A DNA stretch of 64,000 bases from positions 3,038,001-3,102,000 of the forward strand of contig CP064963.1 of the NCBI GenBank assembly GCA_016699165.1, in the 5' to 3' direction. How positions within the stretch are numbered: position 1 is the stretch's first letter; each line of letters starts with the position of its first letter. Shown here piece after piece: positions 32,087-41,465 of this stretch. Position numbers and translations under genes: made by a program. This DNA is from Candidatus Melainabacteria bacterium. Its GTDB lineage: Bacteria > Cyanobacteriota > Vampirovibrionia > Obscuribacterales > Obscuribacteraceae. The notes under the pieces were generated by a model. It saw nothing but the letters and a program-made list of their open reading frames with translations, was not told the origin of the DNA and did not search any database.

Positions 32087-33376
32087 TTAGTGTTCCCCCT
32101 GAGGATAGTCCGGCTCGAATGGAACAGCCGGAGGTGGTTCATAGTCGAGCATCTGATTCAGACCCGAGGGAGCCTTGATCGATCCGGTCGAGACATCGAC
32201 GAGGTCGGGATTTTCAAGCTCCTTTTGGGTCTTCATGTCGACTACTTTCTTTGATGTGACCGCGCCAGTAGCGGGGTCGAGGGTGAGGCGGACCTGCACA
32301 GATTCGCTTGTGGCAAGCGTTGTCTGATACCAGAATTCAGTGAGGGCGCCGTCTTTATAGGTGAATCTGACGTTTTTCAAGCCGTTGTAGGAATCGAGTT
32401 CCACGAACGACAAAGCAAAGTTGTCTTTGACCAGGCGCTGTGCTTCCGCCTTGTGCGGAAGAACCATGCCCCAGGTCTGGCGCACGTTGCCGATGCCGGG
32501 AAGTTCGACTGTGACGATCATCGAGCTGCGAGTGAAAACACGCTTTGCTTCGAGATTGCCCTTGGGGTCGAAATAGTCGGTGTGCACTTCCCAGTAGCCA
32601 ATGGTGTTACGCATGATGCTTTTGCGCTCGAACACCATGCGCTTGGTGACGCCATCGGGATAGAAGAACCACCCCAGACGCGCACGATACATGATTTTCA
32701 GATACGCAGTGGACTTACCGTCCTTAGCGTAATCCCAGCGCTCAGAGTTGAGCACGTCGCTTGCCACGAACAGATATTCGACCTGATTTGCCAAATCAGG
32801 ATAGAACGCCTCGTCGCGGGCGACGAGATTGATGCCGCCAAGACCGCCGCGCAGAATCATGCCGCGAGACTCGTAAGTGCGAATGCGCGAGATTTGCATA
32901 GTGCCAGGCACATAAGTCCTGAGCACGAAGCGATTGTCGTTGCCGCGCTCGCCTTCTTCGATGAGCGCACCTGATGCAAGGTCTGTGGTGCGCTTCTGCA
33001 AAATGGTTACGCCGTCGGGACCGAGCCTGAACCAGGCTTTGGTCTTTGTGGCGACGTATTCCATGGTGATTTCGGCAAGCACGCCTCGTTCGTTGAAGAA
33101 GAGTGTGCCTTTGTCGCCGTTAGAGAAGATGTCGAAAATGTATTCCTGGTAGCGGTTTTCCTTGTCCATCTGGATCTGGCGGCTTGCGATGTTTGCGGCC
33201 AACCCAACTGGGAAGACCTTCTGGGTCAATGCCGGGGGAAACGGATCCTCCGAAAGCCAGCTTGTCTGCTGACCAAACCCATGGATGCCCTGGTTGCCCA
33301 CAAGAGGCCAGATAGTCATGAACAAAGCCGCCACAGTAGCCAGTCCACAAAAGACCAGAACTGCGATTCTATTCAT
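32087..33376 (-). CDS. Membrane-anchored beta-rich protein of unknown function
   Basis: 429 residues from the ATG at 33376 (MNRIAVLVF), chosen because AAGGAAATCGA just before it is a ribosome site that would otherwise lie inside the coding sequence of the longer frame. Helix at about 4-24, then beta-rich units such as FFNERGVLAEITMEY, FYPDGVTKRMVFERK and YFDPKGNLEAKRVF, similar in style to the gene after it. It ends with a Pro-rich tail (YEPPPAVPFEPDYP). I recognise no domain. The pair forms an operon with shared design and probably common ancestry. Confidence 0.82.
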   Translation of the reverse strand: MNRIAVLVFCGLATVAALFMTIWPLVGNQGIHGFGQQTSWLSEDPFPPALTQKVFPVGLAANIASRQIQMDKENRYQEYIFDIFSNGDKGTLFFNERGVLAEITMEYVATKTKAWFRLGPDGVTILQKRTTDLASGALIEEGERGNDNRFVLRTYVPGTMQISRIRTYESRGMILRGGLGGINLVARDEAFYPDLANQVEYLFVASDVLNSERWDYAKDGKSTAYLKIMYRARLGWFFYPDGVTKRMVFERKSIMRNTIGYWEVHTDYFDPKGNLEAKRVFTRSSMIVTVELPGIGNVRQTWGMVLPHKAEAQRLVKDNFALSFVELDSYNGLKNVRFTYKDGALTEFWYQTTLATSESVQVRLTLDPATGAVTSKKVVDMKTQKELENPDLVDVSTGSIKAPSGLNQMLDYEPPPAVPFEPDYPQGEH

Positions 33377-33712
33377 TCGATTTCCTTTCAAGGTAGACCG
33401 ACTCGGGCGCCGTGGCGCTTGTAGTGAAACTGGAGTCGGTTAGTTAGAGAGGTTGGAAGCGATTAAAAATTCAAAAGAAACTGGAAGCAAAAGACAACTT
33501 GATTATGAGTAAGTGCGTCGTGCAGTAACTATCTAAAATTTGCTAATAAATCTTTTGAATCAAAAAACTAATATAAAAACTAGAATTTTAGTTTGTTCTG
33601 AAACCATAGATGTCGAGAGGTTCTCAGGCATTTAGAGGCGATACAATAAAACCTGGCCTAAGCTGCGCTAACCTCAAGGTAAATAGGCTCTAAGTTTTCC
33701 AGGGCGAGCAAT
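33377..33712. other. Intergenic region between divergent genes
   Basis: 336 nt of AT-rich sequence between the anchored-protein pair and the MBOAT gene. It must hold two divergent promoters. I see no RNA gene, repeat or terminator in it. Confidence 0.5.
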
Positions 33713-34921
33713 TTGATTTTTAATACCTACTGGTTTTTCATTGCTCTTTTGCCCTTTCTTTTGATTTATTGGGCTGTTCCTTCGTCTATAGGGCGAATGG
33801 TGACTCTGCTCATTTTTTGTGCCATTTTTCACACTCATTTTGCCGGAGCTGCAGGTGTGAAACCAATTATCGTGCTTGCGCTGATTTCTTACGGATGCGC
33901 ATTGAGTCGCAATAAGCACTTAATCGCTCTTGCAATTACAGTCTGCGTACTGGCGTTGTGCTTTTACAAATATCTGTTTTTCATTTCAGACGAGTTAATT
34001 GGCGCTCTAAATCCCGAATTAGGAAAATCGTTTAAGCTCATTTTCTCTTCTGTTTTACCCGCCGCTCCGCCGCTTGCAATAAGCTTTTTCACTTTCGAAT
34101 TTGTGCATTATTTATACGAGGTAAGAAAAGGCGGAGAGCCAATCAAAAATCCACTTCACTTTGCTCTCTTTTCTGTTTTCTTTCCATCGCTTGTGGCAGG
34201 TCCCATCAAGCGCTATACCCAATTCATACCGTCGCTTGAAGAAGCTGTAAAAAAAATAAATTGGCGAATGGTGACACTAGGTCTGGTGCTTGTTTGTGTT
34301 GGCTTTTTTAAGAAACTCTGTCTGGCAGACAATCTCACAAGCTGTACCGAATATTTTGCTAATAAGTTCGAGCTTATTACACTAGAAGAGCGATGGCTTT
34401 ATTTGGTTGCTCTCAGTTTCAGAATATACCTTGATTTTTCAGGCTATTCGGACATCGCCATTGGTCTTGCGCGAATGATGGGAATTACTCTGCCCACTAA
34501 TTTTAACTGGCCTTATCTGGCATTGAATATTCGCGATTTTTGGCATCGCTGGCACATCTCGCTCAGCACCTGGATTCGCGACTATGTTTATATTCCTCTT
34601 GGTGGCAATCGACACGGAATGTTGCGCACCGCATTTAATGGCGCCTTTGCTTTTGCACTTTGCGGTCTATGGCACGGCGCGCACTGGAATTACATTGCCT
34701 GGGGTTTGTATCACGGCATCGGCATTTCTCTATGTCTTGCTTATCCAAAAATGCTCGGTTCTTTTGGAATAAAAATTCAAACCTTTCTTGCCAAATACTG
34801 GTTTATAAAATGGTTCATGACCTATCTTTTCGTCGTTTTTGGATGGTTACTATTTTTCTTTCCTCTGCCTGAAGCCATGGAAAAATTCCAGCTCTTATTC
34901 ACCACAGGTTCTGAGCTATGA
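33713..34921 (+). CDS. MBOAT family O-acyltransferase (AlgI-like)
   Basis: 402 residues beginning at TTG 33713 (TTG ATT TTT AAT), giving MIFNTYWFF, the usual start of the family; AGGGCGAGCAAT precedes it. Multi-helix membrane protein. Signature regions: FPSLVAGPIKRYTQF, DFSGYSDIAIGLARMMG, LNIRDFWHRWHISLSTWIRD with the first conserved His, and LCGLWHGAHWNYIAWGLYHG with the catalytic His. Family members acetylate extracellular polysaccharides or peptidoglycan. The next gene overlaps by 4 nt (ATGA) and codes for an SGNH-like protein, the usual partner. Confidence 0.93.
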   Translation: MIFNTYWFFIALLPFLLIYWAVPSSIGRMVTLLIFCAIFHTHFAGAAGVKPIIVLALISYGCALSRNKHLIALAITVCVLALCFYKYLFFISDELIGALNPELGKSFKLIFSSVLPAAPPLAISFFTFEFVHYLYEVRKGGEPIKNPLHFALFSVFFPSLVAGPIKRYTQFIPSLEEAVKKINWRMVTLGLVLVCVGFFKKLCLADNLTSCTEYFANKFELITLEERWLYLVALSFRIYLDFSGYSDIAIGLARMMGITLPTNFNWPYLALNIRDFWHRWHISLSTWIRDYVYIPLGGNRHGMLRTAFNGAFAFALCGLWHGAHWNYIAWGLYHGIGISLCLAYPKMLGSFGIKIQTFLAKYWFIKWFMTYLFVVFGWLLFFFPLPEAMEKFQLLFTTGSEL

Positions 34922-36120
34922 AAACAAACTTACAAACACTCAAAGACTGGACTCGCGAACATTTAGAGGCTAAGTTTGTGATGCTTGGCGTGATAGTGGG
35001 ATTTAGTCTTTGCGTTGCGCTCGGGCATTATTTTGCCTCTAAAAATTTATATGCCAATTTTCACAGGCTGCATCCGTATATCAGCATGGATACTCAGTTT
35101 CTGCCCACGTTCTCTAACTTGTACGAACTGGTAAAATCAAAAATTGAGCCAGGCAAAACTCTTGTTATTGTAGGCGGCGACTCAGTCTTCAATGGTCAAG
35201 GTCAAACTGTGGACAAGCTCTGGTCTGACCAATTACAAAGAGATTTGGGCGATAAATATTCAGTGATTAATATTTCCTTTCGTGGTGGTCGGGTTTTTGA
35301 GGGTGCCTACTGGATTTTCGAAGCCTTGAGCAAAGAAAAACATGATGTTATTTTCGTTGCTAACGCTTTTGGTGCGGTGATTGGCATTCCATGCGGCAAT
35401 ACGCCATACCGGTACATGTACTGGGATGGCTACTACAAAGGCTTCTTACGCGATTTTCAAGCACGAAAGGATTTTATCGACATTAATCCAGATTTGCTGA
35501 AAGACCAGTTCGACAAGCCGCTCGACGAATTATTCTTGTGCATGCAACTAGATAAATATCTGCGTTTTCGCGACCTCTGGAATGTCGTTAGTTATAGACT
35601 CTTCGCATCAATCTGGACCGATGGTACATCCAAAGATTTCTTGCGACCTCGCATTCTATATGAAGATCGAATCCCCGTTTCAGATACTGGCAAAGCACGC
35701 GATTCGGACCAGTCAATCTGGCTAAACACCGTGCGCAAATATTCACTGCCCTATTTTCAAAACGTAAATGGCAAATTAGTCCCTAATCATCAGGGTTGGC
35801 GTGAGTTTGATTTGCTTGGCGATTGTGCCGTTATACCCGAGTTGCGTCCAAACACTCTTGTAGTCTCGGTTGGCATCTGTCCTTTTTACTACAATATGCT
35901 CAGCCCACAAGAACAGGAGCGTCATAATCTGATGATCAGTCGTTCTGTGAGTGGATATGACAAAAATGGCTATAAAACCCTGGTTATAGACAAACTAGCT
36001 ACAGACGACTTCATCGATGGTGTGCACCTGAGCCCAGCGGGGGGCAACAAAGTGGCAAGCCAAGTGGCGGCCAAAATAAGAGAGATTAAGGAAAAACAGC
36101 AAAATCAAAGCCAACAATAG
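34918..36120 (+). CDS. Membrane-anchored SGNH/GDSL-like acyltransfer partner of MBOAT
   Basis: 400 residues. Helix at about 22-40 (VMLGVIVGFSLCVALGHYF). The outside domain has the block I Ser in VIVGGDSVFNGQG, RGGRVFEGAYW, and the block V pair in DDFIDGVHLSPAGGNKVA (Asp and His). The GDS and DxxH residues support a Ser-His-Asp esterase or acetyltransferase site like AlgX/AlgJ or PatB. Start overlaps the MBOAT stop (ATGA), so they are coupled. Together they likely move acetyl groups across the membrane and onto a cell-surface glycan. Which glycan is not shown by nearby genes. Confidence 0.88.
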   Translation: MKTNLQTLKDWTREHLEAKFVMLGVIVGFSLCVALGHYFASKNLYANFHRLHPYISMDTQFLPTFSNLYELVKSKIEPGKTLVIVGGDSVFNGQGQTVDKLWSDQLQRDLGDKYSVINISFRGGRVFEGAYWIFEALSKEKHDVIFVANAFGAVIGIPCGNTPYRYMYWDGYYKGFLRDFQARKDFIDINPDLLKDQFDKPLDELFLCMQLDKYLRFRDLWNVVSYRLFASIWTDGTSKDFLRPRILYEDRIPVSDTGKARDSDQSIWLNTVRKYSLPYFQNVNGKLVPNHQGWREFDLLGDCAVIPELRPNTLVVSVGICPFYYNMLSPQEQERHNLMISRSVSGYDKNGYKTLVIDKLATDDFIDGVHLSPAGGNKVASQVAAKIREIKEKQQNQSQQ

Positions 36121-36174
36121 ATAAATAGCCTTATTAGATATAGAATCTGTTTCCCCCTGCATTTTGGTTGCAAT

Positions 36175-36321
36175 ATGGCAGTTAAAACCCAGCCCAAGAC
36201 CCAAAAACTCTACGCAGCTCTTTTTTCGATGCTGCTGGGAATCGCGATGGGAATTTTTCTGAATTACATTTTGTACCGCATGTCTATGCCGACCAAGCCT
36301 TTCATCTACGCCTGGTTTTAG
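36175..36321 (+). CDS. 48-residue single-helix membrane peptide
   Basis: The frame begins MAVKTQPKTQKLYAAL and continues with a hydrophobic helix (about 14-35, SMLLGIAMGIFLNYILY), ending PFIYAWF. The basic N-terminus suggests it stays inside. Its stop codon forms part of TAGGAG, the ribosome site of the DUF255 gene, which starts 8 nt later, so the two are tightly linked. No clear ribosome site precedes its own start. Unknown family. Confidence 0.65.
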   Translation: MAVKTQPKTQKLYAALFSMLLGIAMGIFLNYILYRMSMPTKPFIYAWF

Positions 36322-36329
36322 GAGTTTTT

Positions 36330-38216
36330 ATGAAATCGGTAGCGATTTGCATCTCCATTACTCTGGCGAGCTCACTAACTCTTGCTGCGCAGGCAAAGCT
36401 CAAACCGCCCCATGCAGTAAAGTATGAGAGTTATACCAAACTGGCAGCACAGCTTGAGGGACCACGCCACAATTCGCTTTTGGAAGCTGACCCAAAATTG
36501 ACCCGGGTTAATTGGGAATCGTTTGACGAGTCTATTTTTGCCAGAGCCAAGCGCGAAAAAAAATTGATTTTAGTCGATATGGAAGCTGTCTGGTGCCATT
36601 GGTGCCACGTTATGGAAGAGACCACTTATTCCAATTCGAAAGTTGCTCAACTAATTAACAGCAAATTTATCGCCGTCAAAGTAGACCAAGACTCGCGCCC
36701 GGATCTGAGTTCGAAATGGGAAGACTGGGGTTGGCCTGCCACTATTATTTTGGACGCAGATGGAAAAGAGCTTGTGAAGCGCCAGGGCTATATAAGGAGA
36801 GAAAATTTCCTGCCCTTGCTAAAAAAAATCAGCAAAAATCCTATTGCCGAAACACCGGGCAAAAAACAAATTGCTTACGGCACCAAGAGCGCGTTATCCA
36901 AAGACCTACAAGCTGAGTTAACCCAAAAACATATCAGTGGCTACGATACTAAATATGGTGCGTGGGGAACCTTTCACAAATATCTCGACGCAGATAGTGT
37001 CGAATATTCGATGGAACTTGGACTTGATGGCGATAAAGAAGCACAAGAGCGCGCCATCAAAACTTTAAAAGGCATGCTCAATCTAATCGATCCGGTCTGG
37101 GGGGGCGTCTATCAGTATTCGACCGGTGCTACCTGGGACAATCCACACTTTGAAAAAATAATGGAGATGCAAGCCAATAATCTAAAAGTTTATTCGCTTG
37201 GTTACGCCTTATACAAAGACCAGGAATTTTTAAAAGCGGCAAAATCCATTGCCGAATATTTGCATAATTTTCTCACTTCGCCAGACGGTGCGTTTTACAC
37301 AAGTCAGGACGCAGACTTAATTCCCGGTCAACACAGCGAAGGCTATTTCAATCTTGCTGACAAGGAACGCAGAGCCCTTGGTATTCCGCGCATAGACAAG
37401 CATGTTTATTCGCGCGAAAATGGCTGGGCAATAACCGCCATGGTCCAATTGTACGAAGCCACGCGCGACCCCGCTTATTTGTTATATGCTCAAAAAGCGG
37501 CTGATTGGATTGTAGAAAACAGATCTGTTGAAGGTGGCGGATTTAGTCACGATGAGCCAGAGAAAGACAAAGGTTTTTATTTAGGCGACACACTTTCGAT
37601 GGGACGCGCCAGCCTTGCTTTGTATGAAGCAACAGCAGACAGAAAATGGCTTAAACGGGCCGTGGATGCAGGGCAATTTATTCAGAAGAATTTTGGTCCT
37701 GAAAAAGACAATAACTCGGCAGGATTTGTTACTTCTAAAAGTGGTGAAGCAATTAAGTTTGCTCCAGTGATGGAAGAAAACGTGCGTGTGGCAAGATTCT
37801 ATAATCTGCTTTATCACTATAGTGGTGAGAAAAACTTCAAAGTTTTAGCGCAAGAAGCTATGCGTTATCTTGCTACTCCTGAAATTGCACACAAGCGCAA
37901 GATCCTCGTGGCAGGTATACTTATGGCTGATCGTGAGCTTGCGTCTGCACCTGATCATGTCACCATAATTGGTGACAAAAAAGACCCGTCTGCCGAGCAA
38001 TTATTTATTGCAGCATTATCCAGTCCTGTAGTCTACAAGCGCATAGACTGGTACGATCACAAAGAAGGACCATTGCCAAATTCAGAAGTGGAATTTCCCA
38101 CGCTCGATAAAGCAGCAGCGTTCACCTGTGGCGATGGACGTTGTTCCGCCCCTGCCTATGAGGCTGCGGCTGTAACCAAATTGCTTGAAAAATTGCACAA
38201 TCAGGCTTCGATGTAA
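36330..38216 (+). CDS. Exported DUF255 (thioredoxin-like/YyaL type) protein
   Basis: 628 residues with a signal peptide (about 1-22, SLTLAAQA). Residues about 55-165 are the DUF255 thioredoxin-like domain with the motif WCHWCHVMEETTY (Cys89, Cys92) and GWPATIILDADGK. The rest is an alpha/alpha-barrel-like domain as in YyaL/spermatogenesis-associated protein 20: GAFYTSQDAD, EGYFNLADKERR and YSRENGWAITAMVQLY. Family function is poorly known. The missing usual cis-Pro context after WGWP should be noted. TAGGAG precedes the ATG, and the DUF547 gene overlaps its stop by one base. Confidence 0.88.
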   Translation: MKSVAICISITLASSLTLAAQAKLKPPHAVKYESYTKLAAQLEGPRHNSLLEADPKLTRVNWESFDESIFARAKREKKLILVDMEAVWCHWCHVMEETTYSNSKVAQLINSKFIAVKVDQDSRPDLSSKWEDWGWPATIILDADGKELVKRQGYIRRENFLPLLKKISKNPIAETPGKKQIAYGTKSALSKDLQAELTQKHISGYDTKYGAWGTFHKYLDADSVEYSMELGLDGDKEAQERAIKTLKGMLNLIDPVWGGVYQYSTGATWDNPHFEKIMEMQANNLKVYSLGYALYKDQEFLKAAKSIAEYLHNFLTSPDGAFYTSQDADLIPGQHSEGYFNLADKERRALGIPRIDKHVYSRENGWAITAMVQLYEATRDPAYLLYAQKAADWIVENRSVEGGGFSHDEPEKDKGFYLGDTLSMGRASLALYEATADRKWLKRAVDAGQFIQKNFGPEKDNNSAGFVTSKSGEAIKFAPVMEENVRVARFYNLLYHYSGEKNFKVLAQEAMRYLATPEIAHKRKILVAGILMADRELASAPDHVTIIGDKKDPSAEQLFIAALSSPVVYKRIDWYDHKEGPLPNSEVEFPTLDKAAAFTCGDGRCSAPAYEAAAVTKLLEKLHNQASM

Positions 38217-39052
38217 TGTCCAAAATTGTTGCATCTACTCTTTTAGCCTTTGCAATCACGCTTGGTTTTGCGCAAAAAGCTGATGCGCGCTTCGATCAAA
38301 GTCACAGTTTATTCAGTAAGTGTCTTTCCAAACATGTCTGCACCAATAAAGTAACTAAAAACAATCGCGGAGCAATCAATTATTCAAACTGGCTAAAGGA
38401 CACTAAGAATCTGGATCTTTATCTTAGTAATTTGTCGTCACTTACAGAAAAAGAATATGAAAAATTTAGTGACAAAGAAAAAGAAGCATTCTGGATAAAT
38501 GCGTATAACGCTTGCGCCATCAAAGCTGTGCTGCGCAATTATCCAATTAAGCAAGCCAATAAATACAATCCGCCAAATAGTATTCAACAAATAGAAAATT
38601 TCTGGGAAAAAGAAAAATTCAAAGTGTTGGGTAAAGACCATACTCTATATGACATGGAGCACGCAATTTTACGCAAGCAATTTGCCTGTCACGATCCACG
38701 AGTACACTTTGCCGTTATTGCCTGTGCCAAAGGCGCGCCCGAAATGCCCGACACAGCCTACGTTGCCGCCAAGATTGATGCGCAACTCGAAGATTCGCTC
38801 GATGACTTCATGGCGCGCAAAGAAAATTTGACTATAGACCCAAGCAAAAAGCTGATGCGCGTCTCACAAATTTTCAAATGGTTCCCACTCGACTTCAGCG
38901 AAGCGGCACATCTAGAAAAGAAAAATCCGCCACCAAGCGATGATGAAATTGTCTTAGTCTATTTGAAAAAGAAATATCCGCATATTATTCCCCAGGACAC
39001 GGCTAGAGTCATTTACTCGACCTTCAACTGGGAATTGAATGAGTGTAAGTAA
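38216..39052 (+). CDS. Exported DUF547 domain protein
   Basis: 278 residues with a signal peptide (about 1-24, FAQKADA). The DUF547 region shows INYSNWLKDTKNLDLYLSNL, SDKEKEAFWINAYNACAIKA (the family hallmark), YDMEHAILRKQF, DPRVHFAVIACAKGAP and LMRVSQIFKWFPLDF. DUF547 proteins are widespread and of unknown role; some cluster with thioredoxin-like proteins, as here. TAATG overlap with the DUF255 gene shows translational coupling and a joint task in the envelope. Confidence 0.9.
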   Translation: MSKIVASTLLAFAITLGFAQKADARFDQSHSLFSKCLSKHVCTNKVTKNNRGAINYSNWLKDTKNLDLYLSNLSSLTEKEYEKFSDKEKEAFWINAYNACAIKAVLRNYPIKQANKYNPPNSIQQIENFWEKEKFKVLGKDHTLYDMEHAILRKQFACHDPRVHFAVIACAKGAPEMPDTAYVAAKIDAQLEDSLDDFMARKENLTIDPSKKLMRVSQIFKWFPLDFSEAAHLEKKNPPPSDDEIVLVYLKKKYPHIIPQDTARVIYSTFNWELNECK

Positions 39053-39073
39053 TTGCCAGAAACTGTCCGTAAA

Positions 39074-39376
39074 TCAGCTTGCGTATGAAAAGATACGCTT
39101 GCGCTCAGCTGTTTCGCGTTTGAATTTGCGCTCTTTGGTGGACAAGTCTTTGGTGTAATGCACCATTATTGAAACTTCCGGGCAAATTTTCTGCCACTTA
39201 GGCAAATGGGGATGTGATTTTAATGTCTCTTTGACCAGGTCCGAATCGTTCATCTCGACCAAATCAAAGCTCTTGTCTGCTGCGTTAACCAAGGCAAAAA
39301 TGCCGGGTGCGTCGTTCAAATTTTCGATAGAAAGAAATGGACCTTCAAATTCCAATTCGCCAATTACTACTGACAT
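39074..39376 (-). CDS. Small GIY-YIG-like protein
   Basis: 100 residues from the ATG at 39376, preceded by GAGGGAATC; the longer frame to 39466 lacks a ribosome site. The sequence FEGPFLSIENLNDAPGIFAL, a short hairpin, DLVKETLKSHPHLPKWQKIC and MVHYTKDLSTKERKFKRETA has the layout of small GIY-YIG-type folds in bacteria, with GIF in place of GIY. The catalytic Tyr/Arg set is not evident, so nuclease activity is unsure. It stands alone and is divergent from the AHSA1 gene. Confidence 0.65.
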   Translation of the reverse strand: MSVVIGELEFEGPFLSIENLNDAPGIFALVNAADKSFDLVEMNDSDLVKETLKSHPHLPKWQKICPEVSIMVHYTKDLSTKERKFKRETAERKRIFSYAS

Positions 39377-39528
39377 GATTCCCTCAGAAACGTGATGACT
39401 ATTGAATCTTCGTCTACTGACATTAAGGTGCGGTGAAGACGTGACCCACTTCTGATCGATTAGCATCGAGGTTTTTGAGAGGTGCTCAAACTTAGAGCAA
39501 GTTTAGGCTTCTACATAACATGACGATT

Positions 39529-39558
39529 TTAGTCGCGATTCCAATATATTAGTCGCAT
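39529..39558 (+). promoter_or_regulatory. Direct repeat before the AHSA1 gene
   Basis: TTAGTCGCGAT (39529) and TTAGTCGCAT (39549) repeat with a 20-bp period, 17-46 nt upstream of the AHSA1 start. It may be an operator. Confidence 0.35.
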
Positions 39559-39574
39559 GTAATTGGAGGAAGCC

Positions 39575-40087
39575 ATGAGTAAGACACAACAAGCAAATAA
39601 ATTAGAACTAGTGCTTGAGCGCGAATTAGACGTGCCTTGCAATCTGGTATGGAAAGCCTGGACAACTCGCGAGCATATAGAGCCCTGGTGGTGTCCTAAA
39701 CCTTATAGTGCCAAAGTGGTAGACATGAACGTAAAGCCTGGCGGCGCATTCAACATGCAAATGTTCGATCCCGAAGGCAATAAGCTCCCACCTAACAATG
39801 GATGTTATTTAGAAGTAGTCGAAAACGAACGTCTTTCGTTCACATCGGCATTGCTTGAAGGATTTCAACCTGCTCCTGAAACTGACAAAAATTCAGAAGG
39901 CTGCGATTTTCCTTTTACAGCCATAATTACATTTTCTGATTTGCCTGGTGGCAAAACAAAATATGTTGCGCGCGGATTGCATCGCAATGAAGCAGAGATG
40001 AAGAAGCACGAACAGATGGGCTTCCAAGAAGGTTGGGGCATGTGTGCCGACCAGTTGGTTGCTTACATCAAAGAAAATTTGATGTAG
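39575..40087 (+). CDS. AHSA1/SRPBCC domain protein
   Basis: 170 residues from the ATG at 39575, with GGAGGAAGCC before it. The SRPBCC fold shows ELVLERELDVPCNLVWKAWT, WWCPKPYSAKVVDMNVKPGG, and the C-terminal helix HEQMGFQEGWGMCADQLVAY. These small ligand-binding proteins of the AHSA1 family often lie next to ArsR regulators. Here no such regulator is seen. The NCS1 permease gene follows after 16 nt in the same direction. Confidence 0.9.
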   Translation: MSKTQQANKLELVLERELDVPCNLVWKAWTTREHIEPWWCPKPYSAKVVDMNVKPGGAFNMQMFDPEGNKLPPNNGCYLEVVENERLSFTSALLEGFQPAPETDKNSEGCDFPFTAIITFSDLPGGKTKYVARGLHRNEAEMKKHEQMGFQEGWGMCADQLVAYIKENLM

Positions 40088-40103
40088 AAACAATCCAATT
40101 ATT

Positions 40104-41465
40104 GTGACTGACAGAGCAAACCTGCACGGAATAATAAACACATCGGAGCGCAGAGGTCCCCTAACTATGGGGCTTTTGTGGATAACGATGTGCACGTTAT
40201 TTCCGTGCGCTCTGGTTGGTTTTCTCTGGTTTAAAGAGGGTATGAATTTTGCTCAGGTGCTTGGCGGCTCATTTTTGAGTTGCGTGATCATGCTTGCGTA
40301 CGCGCTACCCGCCTGTCATTTGGGAGCGAAAACCGGTCGCAGTTATGGTTCTGTGGTTAAGTCTGTCTTTGGGCACAAAGGTGCACGTGTCGTTACCTTC
40401 AATTTAGTCTGGATGTTTGTGGCATGGTATGGCTTGATTTCGCTCTTTTGCGCAGAAAGTCTTTCTGGATTGTATGATTTTAAATTGCCCATGATTGTGC
40501 TTGCGCCAATCTTCGCCTTGCTTATGGCGTTCAATAATTTTTGGGGCTTTAAAGGCGTCGCCAATTTTGCCCGTTATTTTGCAGCACCACTACTGGTGAC
40601 CTGGGTGGCTTACACATTTTTCAAAGTGACCGCATCGGCAAATCCAACTATATTTAGTGACCCAGCAAAAATTGGCTCTCCTGCTGCATTTGTGATGGTG
40701 GCAAATTTCGTTTTGGGATGCGGCGTCTGGGGTAATGAGCAAGATTATTGGCGTCACAGTAAGCCATCTTTTCTCACTATTCTTCCTCCTGTTATAATTG
40801 CTTCTTTGATTGGACTTTGTCTTTTTCCTGTCACAGGGTGGATGGTGGCAAAAATGACTGGCATAACAAATTACGCTGAAGGAACAGCTTTCATGAGCAA
40901 TTACAGCTTTGGTGGCGTACCGATATTTTGTGCGATTGTTTTACTGGCGTCATATTTTGCAGTGAATGATTCAAATTTATATGGATCGAGTAGTTCGTTT
41001 TCACATTTATTTAATTTGCCACACAGATTAGCGGTTATGATTCTAGCCTTGCTAGGAGCCAGTCTGGCTGCCTATCTTTCTGGAATGGGTTGCGCAAAGT
41101 CTTTGGAAAATGTGGCGTCGCTCAATTGCATAATCATGGCTATGCCGACCGTAATTTTATTGACCGAATATTATATTGTCGGACCGTTGTTTAAACGCGA
41201 TACTATCTGCGTTGAATACGCACTTGTGTCAGAAAATAAAGTCGACTATCGTCCAGCCGCATTGATAGCTCTTCTTTGTGGGTGTACCGTTGGAACGATA
41301 ACTGCCGGTGTGATACCAGGAATGGAGTCACTGAAAATTGGGGTTTGTTCTATTCAAGGTTGGGCGACCGGAATGATTGTTTATATTTTGCTTCGATTAT
41401 TTTGGAAAAAAAGTCAGCCAAATGTGGAGCAAGTCGCCAAGGCACCGTCTGTAGTGTCAGTGTGA
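40104..41465 (+). CDS. NCS1-family cytosine/purine-type permease
   Basis: 453 residues from GTG 40104. About 12 membrane helices. INTSERRGPLTMGLLWITMC is the usual N-terminal region, followed by LGAKTGRSYGSVVKSVFGHKG, WGFKGVANFARYFAAPLL and GCGVWGNEQDYWRH. Family members bring in cytosine, purines, allantoin, thiamine or related compounds with protons or sodium. No weak or strong ribosome site is clear before the GTG. It may be cotranscribed with the AHSA1 gene. Confidence 0.85.
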   Translation: MTDRANLHGIINTSERRGPLTMGLLWITMCTLFPCALVGFLWFKEGMNFAQVLGGSFLSCVIMLAYALPACHLGAKTGRSYGSVVKSVFGHKGARVVTFNLVWMFVAWYGLISLFCAESLSGLYDFKLPMIVLAPIFALLMAFNNFWGFKGVANFARYFAAPLLVTWVAYTFFKVTASANPTIFSDPAKIGSPAAFVMVANFVLGCGVWGNEQDYWRHSKPSFLTILPPVIIASLIGLCLFPVTGWMVAKMTGITNYAEGTAFMSNYSFGGVPIFCAIVLLASYFAVNDSNLYGSSSSFSHLFNLPHRLAVMILALLGASLAAYLSGMGCAKSLENVASLNCIIMAMPTVILLTEYYIVGPLFKRDTICVEYALVSENKVDYRPAALIALLCGCTVGTITAGVIPGMESLKIGVCSIQGWATGMIVYILLRLFWKKSQPNVEQVAKAPSVVSV

